From the NCBI GenBank assembly GCA_030323885.1, contig CM059199.1:74930781-74994780 (forward strand): a stretch of DNA of 64,000 bases, read 5' to 3'. The translations under genes were made by a program, and so were the position numbers. Positions 31,003 through 41,911 of this stretch are shown in pieces; position 1 is the stretch's first letter; every line of letters begins with the position of its first letter. The notes beneath the pieces are model-generated. The model saw nothing but the letters and a program-made list of their open reading frames with translations, was not told the DNA's origin and made no database searches. This DNA is from Branchipolynoe longqiensis (taxonomy: Eukaryota; Annelida; Polychaeta; Phyllodocida; Polynoidae).

Positions 31003-31805
31003 TGGCTACAGAAATTAAGGCAGAGGTGCGTGGTGCGACTAATGTGGCGACAGACGACAATTTGTCGGCAGAAGAAGCAACGTTGAAGAAAGAAGTGGAC
31101 GCGTTGGAGCGGAAGCGACGAGTGGCTGTCTTGAGGAAGGAGCGTAAACTGGTAGAGGAGGAGCTGCGTGCGTTGGACGTTTCGGAGGACAGGGGGCGTA
31201 GCAAGTCGAGCCACGCACGCCGGCACCGGCGCAGACATTCGTCGTCGTCCAGTTCGGGGAGTCGAACACCCAGCTCGGAAAGGAGGCGGCAGCGTAAGTG
31301 GACGCTCAAGCACCATACAGTCGAGAGAAAGCAAGTAAAAAAATTGAATCCCCATGAACTAGTCGAAGCTACCTGTGCGTGGTTTCAGGACACTAATGCG
31401 TATGGCGACTTAGAAGCTTGTCAAGCGATGCTAAATCATATAAGTTATATAAGTACTAAAGCAAAGCATAATAATTTCACGAATAATGCTCACATAGCTT
31501 ACGACACGGGGGTTCGTAAATTGGCGCAAAAGCAAGGTTTTAAGGCGTTTGCGGTAGGGAATAGCGACTTGTCGCTAAGGCACCACGCGTATGAAAATAT
31601 TAGAGATGTTAAGAAATCGACTGCAGCCACCACTGGCACGACTAACGCGTCAAATCGTCTGTTCACGCGTGACGGGAAAAAGCCGTGTTTCGCACATAAT
31701 GGTGAGCAGGGTTGTTCGCGGGACAATATGACGTGTGATTATGGCCATTGGTGTTCGCGGTGCGGTAGCCGTAGCCATAAACGTTCAAAATGCCGTAGAG
31801 ATTGA
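31003..31805 (+). CDS. gag: Ngaro-1 Gag-like protein
   Basis: The open frame extends back to 30870, but the first ATG with a plausible Gag start is 31003 (MATEIKAEVRGATN), giving 267 residues. Residues 20-70 are a charged coiled coil (KKEVDALERKRRVAVLRKER). An Arg/Ser-rich stretch (RHRRRHSSSSSSGSRTPS) follows, then a globular part and a C-terminal cysteine/histidine cluster: CFAHNGEQGC..CDYGHWC then CSRCGSRSHKRSKC, a probable nucleic-acid-binding zinc knuckle. The RT frame starts 18 bp after its stop. Function is inferred from position and the zinc cluster. Confidence 0.75.
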
Positions 31806-31823
31806 AAGAATAAAATTAAAGGT

Positions 31824-33803
31824 ATGAAGAGTAGTCAGTGCAATAATGATATTAAAAATAATTCTAATTGTTTACGTCCACGTATTAAGGCTACGGCTAG
31901 TAGTTGTTACTCTGTCAATGAGACTATAGTTAAGAAGGGTGAAGGGTGTGCTTCTCCTACTCTGCTAAATTTAACTGACCATTCGGTACCGGTGCGCTTC
32001 GCCTTACCTGTCAATTACACCAATGGTGGTCAGGTATGGCTGCCAGCTTGGAAGCCAATTAGTGTAGACTGGTTAAATGTTTCTAGTTCAGGTAATAGCT
32101 ATATAGTCACAGCTAATGATAAACATGCTAGAATGGCAGTTGAGTGCACTTTTGTTGTGACTTATGGCTGTTTTCAAGGCTGTTGTGGTTGTACTCATAG
32201 AATTGCTGGTGTTGCAGCTCAGATAAAGCCTTGTCGGGTGTTTGTTGAATCTTTTTTCCTGGGAGACACTGACCCTGATTGGGAGTTTATTTTACATGGA
32301 GCGATTTTTGGTTTTAAAGTTATTGATAAACAATTTAATAATTCTTATAATTGCACTTATACAAGCAAAGATAATACTCATAATTTATTCATAAAAAATA
32401 AACTGCAAGCTGAACTTGACAAAGGTTACATTTCTGCCACCAATGTTTTGCCTAGATGCTCCCATAACATGTTTTGTGTGCCTAAACCTGGTAGTTCTGG
32501 CTTCAGGGTTATAATCGACTGTAGTAAGCCTTATGGTAAATCGGTTAATAATTTTGTCTCTGAGACTTGTTGTAAATTCCGTTACAAAAGTGTAGACACT
32601 TTATTGAACCTGCTTGTGCAGGATGATTATTTAGCTGTAATTGACATACAGGACGCTTACCGAGCCGTCAGCATTCATCCTTCAGACCGTTGTAGACAGG
32701 GGTTGATATGGGAAATTAATGGTAAGAAGAATTATTTTTTGGATAATAGGCTCTCTATGGGCCTTTCTTCCAGTCCATACATATTCACCAAATTGTCAGA
32801 TTTTGTGTACCGGTGTGCAGTTAGGCATGGTAATAGTCGAATTGTGAATTATTTGGATGATTTTGCGGCATTAGGTAGTACTTATGAGAAGTGTGTTGAA
32901 AATCAGTTAGAATTAATTTCTATATTGAGGAAGTTGGGTTTTTACATTAATTTTTCGAAAGTAGTTAGTCCCTCCAGCAATGCTAGATTTCTTGGCATTA
33001 TAATAGATACGGTAGCTATGAAGGTTAGGTTACCAGCTGATAAATTAGAGAAACTGAAATTACATCTTGGTGATTTTGTTGGTAGGAAAAAGGCTACTCG
33101 GAAAGAGCTTGAACGTTTGGGAGGTCGTTTATCCCACTGTTCGGTGGTCGTTAAGGGAGGTCGGTCGTTTTCCGCTCGTATTCATGCAGCTGTCCGTGCT
33201 CTAAAACTCCCTTATCATAGATATAGAATAAATAAAGCTTTTCAGGAAGAAATACAGTGGTGGCTAAGTTACGTAGACCAGTTTAATGGTGAGCAAAAAA
33301 TGCTGGTTAATCAAAAAGATAGTTTGTCAGTGTATACTGATGCGTCTCAGCAGGGCTATGCAGCGCTGCATGGTTCGGACTGGTGTATAGGTTTTTTTAA
33401 TGATGACCGACCAATCCTGAAACTTGCTCACCATAGGGTGGTAGCGCCTAGGGAGGTTGCTCAGGCGCACATAAATATTAAAGAAATGTGGGCGGTGGTG
33501 GCAGCCGTAGACCGTTGGTGTAAGTGTTGGAAAGACCGTAATATTGTATTCATAACAGATAATAATACTGTGCGTTCAGCTCTGGTGAAAGGTGTTGCTA
33601 AGAATCAAGTCATAATGGACTACATAAAACGGATATTTTGGTTATCCGTGCATTATAATTTTAGTATAACTGCAGTTCACATAAAAACTGATTACAACAT
33701 AGTTTGTGATGGTATTAGTAGGTGGGATAGTCCACATCAACTGAAAAGAGTAGCAGATGTTGATAAATTGAAAATTCTGTGTTGTTCTCATTTATTTCAT
33801 TAA
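31824..33803 (+). CDS. pol: Ngaro-1 reverse transcriptase and RNase H
   Basis: A 659-residue open frame. RT motifs run from about residue 190: LDKGYISATNVLPRCSHNMF, FRVIIDCSKPYGKSVN, LAVIDIQDAYRAVSIHP (first catalytic Asp), FLDNRLSMGLSSSPYIFTK, and VNYLDDFAAL with catalytic YLDD at residue 343. RNase H follows with LSVYTDASQQGYAALHGS, INIKEMWAVVAAV (E), VFITDNNTVRSAL (D) and the ending HIKTDYNIVCDGISRW. This order without protease or integrase is diagnostic of DIRS/Ngaro-type elements. The frame is intact, so the enzyme may still be encodable. Confidence 0.92.
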   Translation: MKSSQCNNDIKNNSNCLRPRIKATASSCYSVNETIVKKGEGCASPTLLNLTDHSVPVRFALPVNYTNGGQVWLPAWKPISVDWLNVSSSGNSYIVTANDKHARMAVECTFVVTYGCFQGCCGCTHRIAGVAAQIKPCRVFVESFFLGDTDPDWEFILHGAIFGFKVIDKQFNNSYNCTYTSKDNTHNLFIKNKLQAELDKGYISATNVLPRCSHNMFCVPKPGSSGFRVIIDCSKPYGKSVNNFVSETCCKFRYKSVDTLLNLLVQDDYLAVIDIQDAYRAVSIHPSDRCRQGLIWEINGKKNYFLDNRLSMGLSSSPYIFTKLSDFVYRCAVRHGNSRIVNYLDDFAALGSTYEKCVENQLELISILRKLGFYINFSKVVSPSSNARFLGIIIDTVAMKVRLPADKLEKLKLHLGDFVGRKKATRKELERLGGRLSHCSVVVKGGRSFSARIHAAVRALKLPYHRYRINKAFQEEIQWWLSYVDQFNGEQKMLVNQKDSLSVYTDASQQGYAALHGSDWCIGFFNDDRPILKLAHHRVVAPREVAQAHINIKEMWAVVAAVDRWCKCWKDRNIVFITDNNTVRSALVKGVAKNQVIMDYIKRIFWLSVHYNFSITAVHIKTDYNIVCDGISRWDSPHQLKRVADVDKLKILCCSHLFH

Positions 33804-34783
33804 TTGTAAGTCGTTATGTTATAGACCTGGAGGCGCTGCGGACTGAGGCGAAGACATTTGCGATGCAGTATTACGAACCTAATAGTCGTGCTACGCGCTC
33901 TATGCAGATAAGGAAGTATTTTACTTTCATCGACCAATTTCGCGGTTTATTGGCTCCTTTGCCTTGCCCCTCCAGTCAGGTGGCTATATATATAGCTTGG
34001 CTATCTCATAGCTTGAAATATAGTTCTATTACAAATTACTTGTCTGGTTTAAATTTTTTTTTTGCGATCTGAGGATTCAGAGCCCATAGATTATAGTAAC
34101 CACACAGTGAAGACTAGTTTGGGAGGTGTTAAGCGAGTTCTCGGGTGCGAGGTAAAGACTGCTAAGCCGATTTGCCTTCCAATTTATTATTAATGTTTAG
34201 TTTTTTGTCCGACTCCCTGGGTCATATTGCTACTAAGGCGGCAATCTTAACAGGCTTCAGAGGATTGCTGCGTAAATGTCAGTTAACAGAGTCCGATTCG
34301 ACCCTCCGGAGGGCAGATTTTGAATTTTTCCCTTGGGGGATGATTGTTTCTGTTAGACGTTCAAAAACTATTCAATTTAGTGAACGTGAGCTCTTAATTC
34401 CAATTTCTGCCTTAAAAAATAAGGCCCTGTGCGCCGTCCACTGGACGAAATTACATTTCAGGCAGGTACCTCTGTCACGTGACGCGTCAGCTTTTCAAGT
34501 TCCGTCTCCTTTGGGGGGCTTTAAACCCTTGTCTTATGCTGTGCTTCAATCGACGATTAAATATTTGTGTTTATTGTCAGGGCTCGACCCTGTCGACTAC
34601 TTTTGTCATTCGCTCAGGAGGGGTGGTTGCACCTTTTTGCACATGCAAGGTGCAACTATCGAGGAGATCAAGGCACGTGGTGATTGGAAATCTGATTGTG
34701 TTTATCGTTATATTGCTTTGCCTATTTCTGAACGTATTCTAAATGACATGCGAGTAGCAACCTCTATTGATCTATGTACTTAG
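33779..34783 (+). pseudogene. Ngaro-1 tyrosine recombinase (two frameshifts)
   Basis: The N-terminal core-binding part (33779-34072; RATRSMQIRKYFTFIDQF, YIAWLSHSLKYSSITNYLSG) is lost at a T10 run near 34060. A second shift occurs near 34190. The catalytic domain (34172-34783) contains LTGFRGLLRK (Arg I), HSLRRGGCTFLH (HxxR), GDWKSDCVYRYI (W in place of the second His, then nucleophile Tyr). The enzyme would join circular cDNA into the genome. The frame overlaps the RT end by 25 bp. Confidence 0.9.
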
Positions 34784-34853
34784 TTGAACTTAGTTTTTTT
34801 TTTTTTTTCTTTCTTTTCTTTTCTTCTTTTGGCTGGGTCGGGCTTTGGCCCTT

Positions 34854-35546
34854 GGCAGTTTGGCCCAGCCAGATGTCATTTTGATGTTATGATGCCAATA
34901 TGTCTGGTGTACCATATTGCTTAATGCATTGTTCATTATTAATGCTATCGATGATGTTCTCATCCAAGACCATGTTATGCTATTGTCATACGTTACCAAG
35001 ATTACTGAGAATAAATGATGTCGCCCTTATGTATAACATTGCATTCGACTTCTAGCCTCCTTCGTTACAGCGCGTATACAGACCCTCTGTATACGGATGT
35101 AAGCCAGAAGGGCTCCGGCTATACTACTTCTCTGCTAATTACCACAAGTGTGGTTCCCGGGTTCGATGCCAGGGGAACTGGGGGCGCTGCTGTCTGCGCA
35201 CGCTCCCACCGGGCCAAGGTGCACTGGACTTGCCACTTGCCTGCCAGCCGCACCCCAAGCAACACCTGTGCAATTTTTTTTGTTTGTTTTTGTTTTTTTT
35301 GTTTGTTTTCTTTCTTTTTTTTTACGGTAGGGCAGTTTGGCCCAGCCAGATGTCATTTTGATGTTATGATGCCAATATGTCTGGTGTACCATATTGCTTA
35401 ATGCATTGTTCATTATTAATGCTATCGATGATGTTTTCATCCAAGACCATGTTATGCTATTGTCATACGTTACCAAGATTACTGAGAATAAATGATGTCG
35501 CCCTTATGTATAACATTGCATTCGACTTCTAGCCTCCTTCGTTACA
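34854..35546 (+). repeat. Ngaro-1 terminal block B1-A2-B2
   Basis: B1 34854-35069 (GGCAGTTTGGCCCAGCCAGA to CCTTCGTTACA), A2 35070-35277, a T-rich spacer, then B2 35331-35546, which repeats B1 over 216 bp. Each B copy has AATAAA inside (GAGAATAAATGATG). A poly-T/pyrimidine tract precedes each B. Confidence 0.92.
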
Positions 35547-35563
35547 TATATATATATATATAT

Positions 35564-36266
35564 TTAACCGTTGGGCTATTCCACCCCCGCTTAAGGCGAG
35601 CCTATGTGTTAATAAATAATTGTTTCCATGTGAATTTCCGGGCCTGCCGTCGGGCCGCTGTCGCCTCTCGTCCCGCCACCGGTTGACCGGTTGACCGCCT
35701 TCATGCTAACTTGACCCGGGCTAGAAAGGTGGCTACTATATCCCCGGAGGTGGGAAGTTCGAGTCCATACAGTCCGTGGGGAGGAAGGCCCTTAATTAAA
35801 TACGTTTATAGAACAATCGAATACCAATATCAGATTGACAATGGCGGTTAATAATATAAGACTGGAGAATAGTAAAGAATGCAAGGAACGTTCCAATTAC
35901 TTCTTAGGAGCTCACAGCTTTATTCTTACCCTAACTAACAATATAAGTTTAGCAATATGATGGATATGAACAAGTAGATCCCCTCCCATATAATTAAGTT
36001 GAATAAGTTTGGAATTTCGACAATAAAAGCCTAAATCTCGTCTAATGCATCAGAGCATGCAAAAACACGTGTGATGGGTCTGGGCCTGAATGCCCGACCT
36101 CCCACCGTTGCTAGGAAAGTCACAATTGACGTATCCTAGCAACACTTTACAGCAGGGAACCCGGCCCTCCAAATGGTGGCAAATGCGAGCCTGGGGAGTA
36201 GCCCACATTCCAGAATTCGAGCTAATCAGCCCTGCCCGCATTTCCATCGGTCAACTAGTCTCGCCC
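35564..36266. repeat. 700-bp dispersed repeat, copy 1
   Basis: Almost collinear with 59548-60243, from TTTAACC.TTGGGCTATTCC to AGTCTCGCCC. It contains GGCTAGAAAGGTGGCTACT and GGGAAGTTCGAGTCCATAC, which is B-box-like, so it may include a tRNA-derived segment. No open frame is conserved between copies. Confidence 0.85.
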
Positions 36267-36801
36267 ACTTCACAGCCCCCTGAGACGAACAACAGGAACT
36301 GATGTTTGTCTAAGAAAGGAAAAGTGGGCACGACTACCAGGGTTCATGACTGTAGAACCAAAATAAGCATTATCGTGACCCCGCTTGATCTGCGACAGTC
36401 TGGCGCAGAACGCGAAGCCTGAGTTTTTCCATCTCGTTGTGTTTTCAGTCAGATCCCCACCTTCATAATCAGTTCAGACATAAGTTAAATCTGAAAGGTG
36501 AAATGATAGGGATTAATACCAACCCAATTCCCTGGTCAACATTTTAAAATCAGTTTTGTTTGTCTCCACAAAGTTAATTCAGTAATTTGAATCTTACTCG
36601 ATAAAATCTTAGTACACATAAGAATTATTTTAGCGTCTACAAATTTTCCCAGAAATACGCGCTCTAGCATCGTTAATTTTTACTCTATAATTTTTACTAT
36701 ACTTTTACTCGATAAAATTAATATATCTATGCTACTTGCAACGCGTTAGTGACATTACCTAGTTTATAGTATACAGCAACATACAAGCAAGATATGATAC
36801 G
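36267..36801. other. Non-coding interval
   Basis: AT-rich, no recognised gene. Confidence 0.6.
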
Positions 36802-36990
36802 TGTGATATATGCGTAATAGACATACAGGTGTGTGGTTAATATATGTTAACGAGATGCAGAGGTTGAGTCAAAGAGGTATGCAAATGAGATGACGTCATG
36901 GAAAGTTGCCGGCGGGTCAAGCGTTCCCTAGGCCGTGAATAAACCATTCAGTATGCAGAACTCGAAGTGTTCAGACATCGTACTTTCACA
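36802..36990 (+). repeat. 5' LTR, gypsy family A
   Basis: TGTGATATATGCGTAATAG to GTACTTTCACA. A CRE-like TGACGTCA element follows ATGCAAATGAGA at about 36890, a plausible promoter module. Confidence 0.92.
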
Positions 36991-37009
36991 TGGTGTCAGA
37001 TGAGGAAGG

Positions 37010-37810
37010 ATGCCGCCCGCTAATACGTTGCTGGGTTTGCGGCCTCCTGGTCAGCTTGTGATCAGCCACAATGCGAGATCGAACTGGAAAACATGCGTCA
37101 GAGCATATGATATTTACGCTACTGCGGCAGGTGTCGTATTGAAGACGGAACGAGTGCAATGCTGCATCTTTTTTCACGTAGCCGGCGAGGAGGCGCAGAA
37201 GGTTTTTGCTAATATGGATATCGCTCTCGCTGATCAAGATAAGATCATGCTGCTTACAGAGGCGTTTAGGACTTATTGTGTCGGTAAATGTAGTATCATT
37301 ATCACACGTTATAAGTTCAATTCACATAATCAAGCATCAGAAAATATGGCTACATACATTACGGCGTTAAGAGACAAAGTCAAAGACTGTGAGTATGGGA
37401 CCGTGGAGGAGTCGCTGTTGCGCGATCGAATTGTGGCTGGCATTAAAAATGTTAACTTACGTAACAAATTGCTTCAAACTACTGAGTTAACGTTGATAAA
37501 GTGCATAAGTATGTGTGAAATGAGTGAGTTCACCTCAGATCTGTTGGAGGACACCAAATCAGACATTGAAAATAAGGAGGTGGATTTCATTAGGAATTAT
37601 GCTAATGCGCGTACCGGTGCACCGGTGGTTCGGTCAGTGGCGACGCCATCTTGAAAATCGCCATCTTGGAATTCCAGCGGGACCGGTGCAGGAGAGTTCA
37701 AGATCCGCTGCCAGAACTGTGGATATGAACACCGCCGCGGAGTCTGCCCAGCGAAAGGCAAGGCTTGCATAGCCTGTCGGAAGATCGGGCACTTCGGTAA
37801 AGTCTGTACT
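37010..37810 (+). pseudogene. gag: Gag, gypsy family A
   Basis: Frame 37010-37654 covers capsid-like sequence (TYCVGKCSIIITRYKFNSHN, RDKVKDCEYGTVEESLLRDR). A TGA at 37652-37654 stands where copy 1 at 2.7 kb has TGG. The same frame then continues into knuckles CQNCGYEHRRGVC and CIACRKIGHFGKVC (CCHC). It ends with a TAA soon after, where the protease frame begins downstream. Confidence 0.88.
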
Positions 37811-37889
37811 GGGCAGAGTCAACAAACTTAACATCGAAGCACCCGACCCTCACAATGCTGAGCAAGACCCGGATCCGGCGGAAGTCAAT

Positions 37890-38909
37890 GTGCTGGCAAC
37901 GGTTCTGTTTGTCGGTGCCGTCGACCGTGGTGCTGGTCAGGATGCCGAGCTGTGGCACGCGATCATTCGGGTGAACAGTTGTCCTGTCAAGTTCAAGCTC
38001 GACACCGGTTCGGAGGCGAACGTACTGCCGAGGTACGTCTTCGACACAGTTGCTCCGGGGCGGCTGACAAACACCAGGTGTTCGTTGGTGACGTTCTCCG
38101 GTCACCGGATCACGCCTGATGGGGAGGCACTGCTGGACGTCAAAGACAGAGTGCTTAAGTTCCAAGTGGTGCCAGATTGCCAGCCTATTTTGGGCAAGCA
38201 GGCTTGTGTGACGTTGAACCTGCTGGCGCGGGTGGATGAGGTACACTGCGCAACGCCGACGAACATTTCCGAGCCGACGAACATTCCGGTGCCAACGAAC
38301 ATTTCCGGGCCGACAAACAGTGCCAGTGCTGGGGCAGAGAAGCTGGTAAGTGAATACAAAGATGTGTTTCAGGGTTTGGGGTTGATTAAAGCGAAGGCTG
38401 TCATTCATGTTGATAAGTCTGTTCAACCTGTCATTGATCCGCCTAGACGGATCCCGTTTGCCATTCAGAGTAAGGTACGTAGTGAGATTGATCGTATGGT
38501 GGAGTTCGGTGTCATAGTGGAACAGGATGAACCTACCAAGTGGGTTAATTCTATTACCATTGTACACAAAAAAACCAAGATTAGGGTTTGTCTGGATCCG
38601 ACTAAGTTGAACAAAGCGATAAACAGGGGGCCTTTCCCTGCTAAAACTATTGATGAGATCATTGCCAAAACGGCCGATGCTAAGTATTTTTCAGTTTTGG
38701 ATGCGAAGACAGGGTATTGGCAAATAGAATTAGATGACGAAAGTTCACGTTTGTGCACGTTTAATACTCCATGGGGCCGGTACAGGTATACCCGTTTGCC
38801 TTTTGGCATCAAAACAGCCGGTGACATTTTTATTCAGGAAATGCACCGTGTCATAGGCGATATACCCGGTATCGGGATAGTCACGGACGACATTTTGGGA
38901 TATGGGTAA
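37890..38909 (+). pseudogene. pol: Protease and RT N-terminal part, gypsy family A
   Basis: The protease shows FVGAVDRGAG and KFKLDTGSEANVLP with an intact DTG. RT begins around residue 150: VIDPPRRIPFAIQSK, WVNSITIVHKKTK, CLDPTKLNKAINRGPFP, FSVLDAKTGYWQIEL (catalytic Asp), FNTPWGRYRYTRLPFGIKTA and VTDDILGYG. The YxDD box here reads VTDD, with Thr at the variable position. A TAA at 38907-38909, in frame with what follows, truncates the protein just behind the active site. Confidence 0.9.
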
Positions 38910-40457
38910 ACGGTTGAGGAGCACAACGAGTGGCTCCGAGCTGTGTTGGACCGAGCTAGGTCAGTTAATCTAAAGTTAAATGATACTAAGTCATTGTTAT
39001 GTAAGACTACAATAAAATATGTAGGTCATCAACTTACCCAGCAGGGTGTGAAGCCTGATCCAGACAGAATACAAGCAATAGTTGACATGCCAGAGCCGCG
39101 TGACAAACAAGGCGTCCAAAGGTTCCTGGGCATGGTTGGATATGTACACAAATTCATACCTAACATGTCCGAGATAGCCAAACCACTACGCACACTCCTA
39201 ACTAAGGACGTGGCGTGGCACTGGCAAGCCGAACAGCAGGGCGCGTTTGATAAGTTGAAGGAGAAGTTAAGAACTGCTCCTGTGTTGTCATACTACAATG
39301 TTAAGAAACCTGTTGTCATTCAAGTAGATGCTTGTCAGTCAGGTTTAGGGGCTGTGTTAATGCAGGATGATAAACCAGTCGCACTCGCATCTCGTGCGCT
39401 TAACTCGGCGCAGTGTGGTTATGCCACTATCGAAAAAGAAATGCTCGCCATATGTTTCGGATGTCAGAGGTTTCATGAGTATATCTTTGGCAAAGAAGTG
39501 CAAATTCGAACCGACCACAAGCCGTTGGTGGCGATAATGCAGAAACCGATACATAAACTTTCAGCGAAAATGCAAAGGATGCGAATGCGATTACAGAATT
39601 ACGATATCCAGTTATGTCATGTGAAGGGTTCTTTGATGTTTTTTGCAGACACGTTGTCCAGGGCGCATAGTGCTAAAGTATGTCAGGATAGCCTGTTCGA
39701 TGACACGTTCTGCATTGCTGTAGTGGACATGCAGTCGTCGAGTTTGTTGAGTAAGATTGTAGTTGAATATGATAAAGATGTATCTATGTCTATGTTGATC
39801 TCACACATTGGAGATGGGTGGGACACTACACGCATACAAACACCACCATGTCTGAGACAGTACATTCCGTACAAACACGAGTTAACAGTTGAAAATAATC
39901 TTGTAATGAACGGCAATCGGGTGGTACTTCCTCCAGCTCTTCGGAGTGAAATGATAGAGGCGTTGCATGAGACGCATTTGGGAGTGACGAAGTCCAAGCA
40001 GTTGGCGCATGACCGTATGTTTTGGCCGAACATAAACAAACAAATTGAGGAGAAGGGTAGTCGTTGTGACACTTGCCAAAACAACCAAAAGAATTTGCAT
40101 AACGAGCCATTGATAAATCACCCGATCGCCTGTCAACCGTATGATAAAGTTGGTGCCGATTTATTTGAATTAAATCATAAGAATTACCTGATAACTGTAG
40201 ATTATTACACCAAGTTTCCAGAGGTGACGTTGTTGGGCGATATGTCATCTGTCACTGTTATTGAAGCGTTGAAAGATAATTTTGCAAGACACGGTATTCC
40301 TAGTCAGGTCATGTCGGACAATGGTCCACAATTTAAGAGTCATGAATATAGGGAGTTTGCACTACACTATGGGTTCAAGGCCATGTATTCCAGTCCACAA
40401 TATCCTCGTAGCAATGGACAGGTAGAACGGTTTGTCCAGACAGTCAAGATATGTTAA
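38910..40457 (+). pseudogene. pol: RT thumb, RNase H and integrase, gypsy family A
   Basis: The frame continues directly from the TAA. RT connection (KYVGHQLTQQGVKPDPDRI, FLGMVGYVHKFIPNMSEI) leads to RNase H with IQVDACQSGLGAVLMQD (D), ATIEKEMLAICFGCQRFH (E), RTDHKPL (D) and FADTLSRA. Integrase has HETHLGVTKSKQLAH..CDTCQ and the core GADLFEL, MSDNGPQFKSHEY and SPQYPRSNGQVERF (D,D,E). A frameshift at about 40455 ends it at VQTVKIC. Confidence 0.92.
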
Positions 40458-40990
40458 AGAAGTGTGAGAAAACTGGGGCTGATTTTCAGTTGGCGTTACT
40501 GAATTATCGTAATACTCCGTTGTCTGTCCTGAACGCATCTCCAGCGTAGTTGCTCATGAGCAGGAGGTTGAGAGGCAGGTTGCCTATGGCAGAGGTAATT
40601 TTGTTGCCTGAAACACAGGGTCCGAAGGAAGGCCAGACGGCCAAGCGGCAGCGTAGTCAGAAAGTGTTTCATGACCGGAAGTGCGGTAAGGCGCACAAGC
40701 TTATTAATGTTGGAGATAAGATAAAATACAAAAATAATGCTGGGGATTGGAAAAAAGGGGTTATTTTGGGACAAACTGGGATTTCTGGGAGAGAGTATAA
40801 AATTTTGAACGAGTCAGGTAATATGTTGTATCGTAACCGTGTCCAGATTATCAGGGCGCCTGTGGGGGGGCAGCCCGAGCTGGTCGTGCAGGCGCAAACT
40901 TGGTCAGCGTCGGTGCCGAATGTAAACATTATGGCTAATCTAAGTAGGTCAGGTCAGCTGATAAGGCCGGTGAGCAGGTTAGACCTGTAG
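40458..40990 (+). pseudogene. pol: Integrase C-terminal domain, gypsy family A
   Basis: After the frameshift ALLNYRNTPL then NASPA precedes a TAG at 40546-40548. LLMSRRLRGRLP, VGDKIKYKNNAGDWKKGVIL, LYRNRVQI and the terminal GQLIRPVSRLDL follow to the stop at 40990. Confidence 0.85.
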
Positions 40991-41254
40991 GAGGTCATTG
41001 TACATTGAGTGTGTACGCAACTAACATGTGCATGTAGGGTTAAGTTTTGTTTCAGCTATTTCTCAGTGTTGTTATTATATCTATATATGGACACTTTATG
41101 ACGTCAGGCATTACGGCCAGACTAGGAGGACGTAAGTGCTTTGTGCGCTCGGACATTTGCAGCTTAGGTACGCATATATTGTTATTGTTTATTGAATGTT
41201 TCTTCTTGGTTATTTTGTAACATTTCATGTTTCAGAAATACTTTGAGGGGGGGA

Positions 41255-41443
41255 TGTGATATATGTGTAATAGACGTACAGGTGTGTGGCTAATATATGT
41301 TGACGAGATGCAGAGGTTGAGTCAAAGAGGTATGCAAATGAGATGACGTCATGGAAAGTTGCCGGTGGGTCAAGCGTGCCCTAGGCCGTGAATAAACCAT
41401 TCAGTATCCAGAACTCGAACTGTTCAGACGTCGTACTTTCACA
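41255..41443 (+). repeat. 3' LTR, gypsy family A
   Basis: 189 bp, same ends as the 5' LTR. About 264 bp of non-coding sequence separate the pol stop from it. Confidence 0.92.
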
Positions 41444-41911
41444 ATACATATTATTTGTGTTGGTTCCAACGGACACTCCAGGAATAATACGTTATGTGAA
41501 AGAAACTGTGAGCTCTTTGGTAGCATAAAAAGATCCTATAGCAACAATATAAGGATCAGTAACAACACAGGAAACCCTGAATACATTAGGGCTATTTACA
41601 TGAAGCGCGGGTATAATATCACGTAATGTTAGGCTAGGCCACTTATTAAGTGGCTAGCGTGTTTTGTTTGTTTTTGTTTGGTCTAGAAGTACATAATATT
41701 TCTTTTTTTTAGAAACTACCAGAATCGACCTTCAATTCTGGTACAGTTGCATATAAAATTCGGACCTTGTCGTAGCTGAATAACCTGCTAGATCACAACG
41801 ACTACACATGGATTAGTCGGTCTGGCAATGAAATAACCCATATCAGTTACTCGTCATCCCAATTCACATTAATCAATACAGGGTACATACAACCTTCGGT
41901 GGCAACCTAAC
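41444..41911. other. Non-coding interval
   Basis: No gene or repeat recognised. Confidence 0.6.

Larger units (their letters stand above)
30632..35546 (+). mobile_element. Ngaro-type tyrosine-recombinase retrotransposon 1
   Basis: The terminal organisation is A1 (30632-30840), coding region, B1 (34854-35069), A2 (35070-35277), B2 (35331-35546). A1 and A2, and the two 216-bp B copies, are almost identical. These are the split direct repeats known from Ngaro and PAT elements, made through a circular intermediate. Coding order is gag, RT-RNase H, YR. Flanks are (TA)n on both sides, with no target duplication, as expected for recombinase-mediated insertion. The YR gene has two frameshifts, so the copy is defective. 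Confidence 0.93.
36802..41443 (+). mobile_element. Full-length Ty3/gypsy element, family A
   Basis: LTRs of 189 bp at 36802-36990 and 41255-41443 differ at only a few positions. The primer-binding site TGGTGTCAGATGAGG (tRNA-Leu-like) starts at 36991 and the polypurine tract CTTTGAGGGGGGGA ends at 41254. Flanks ATACG (left) and ATACA (right) are a 5-bp duplication with one change. Gene order is gag, protease, RT, RNase H, integrase; no env. Several stops and frameshifts inactivate it. Confidence 0.95.
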
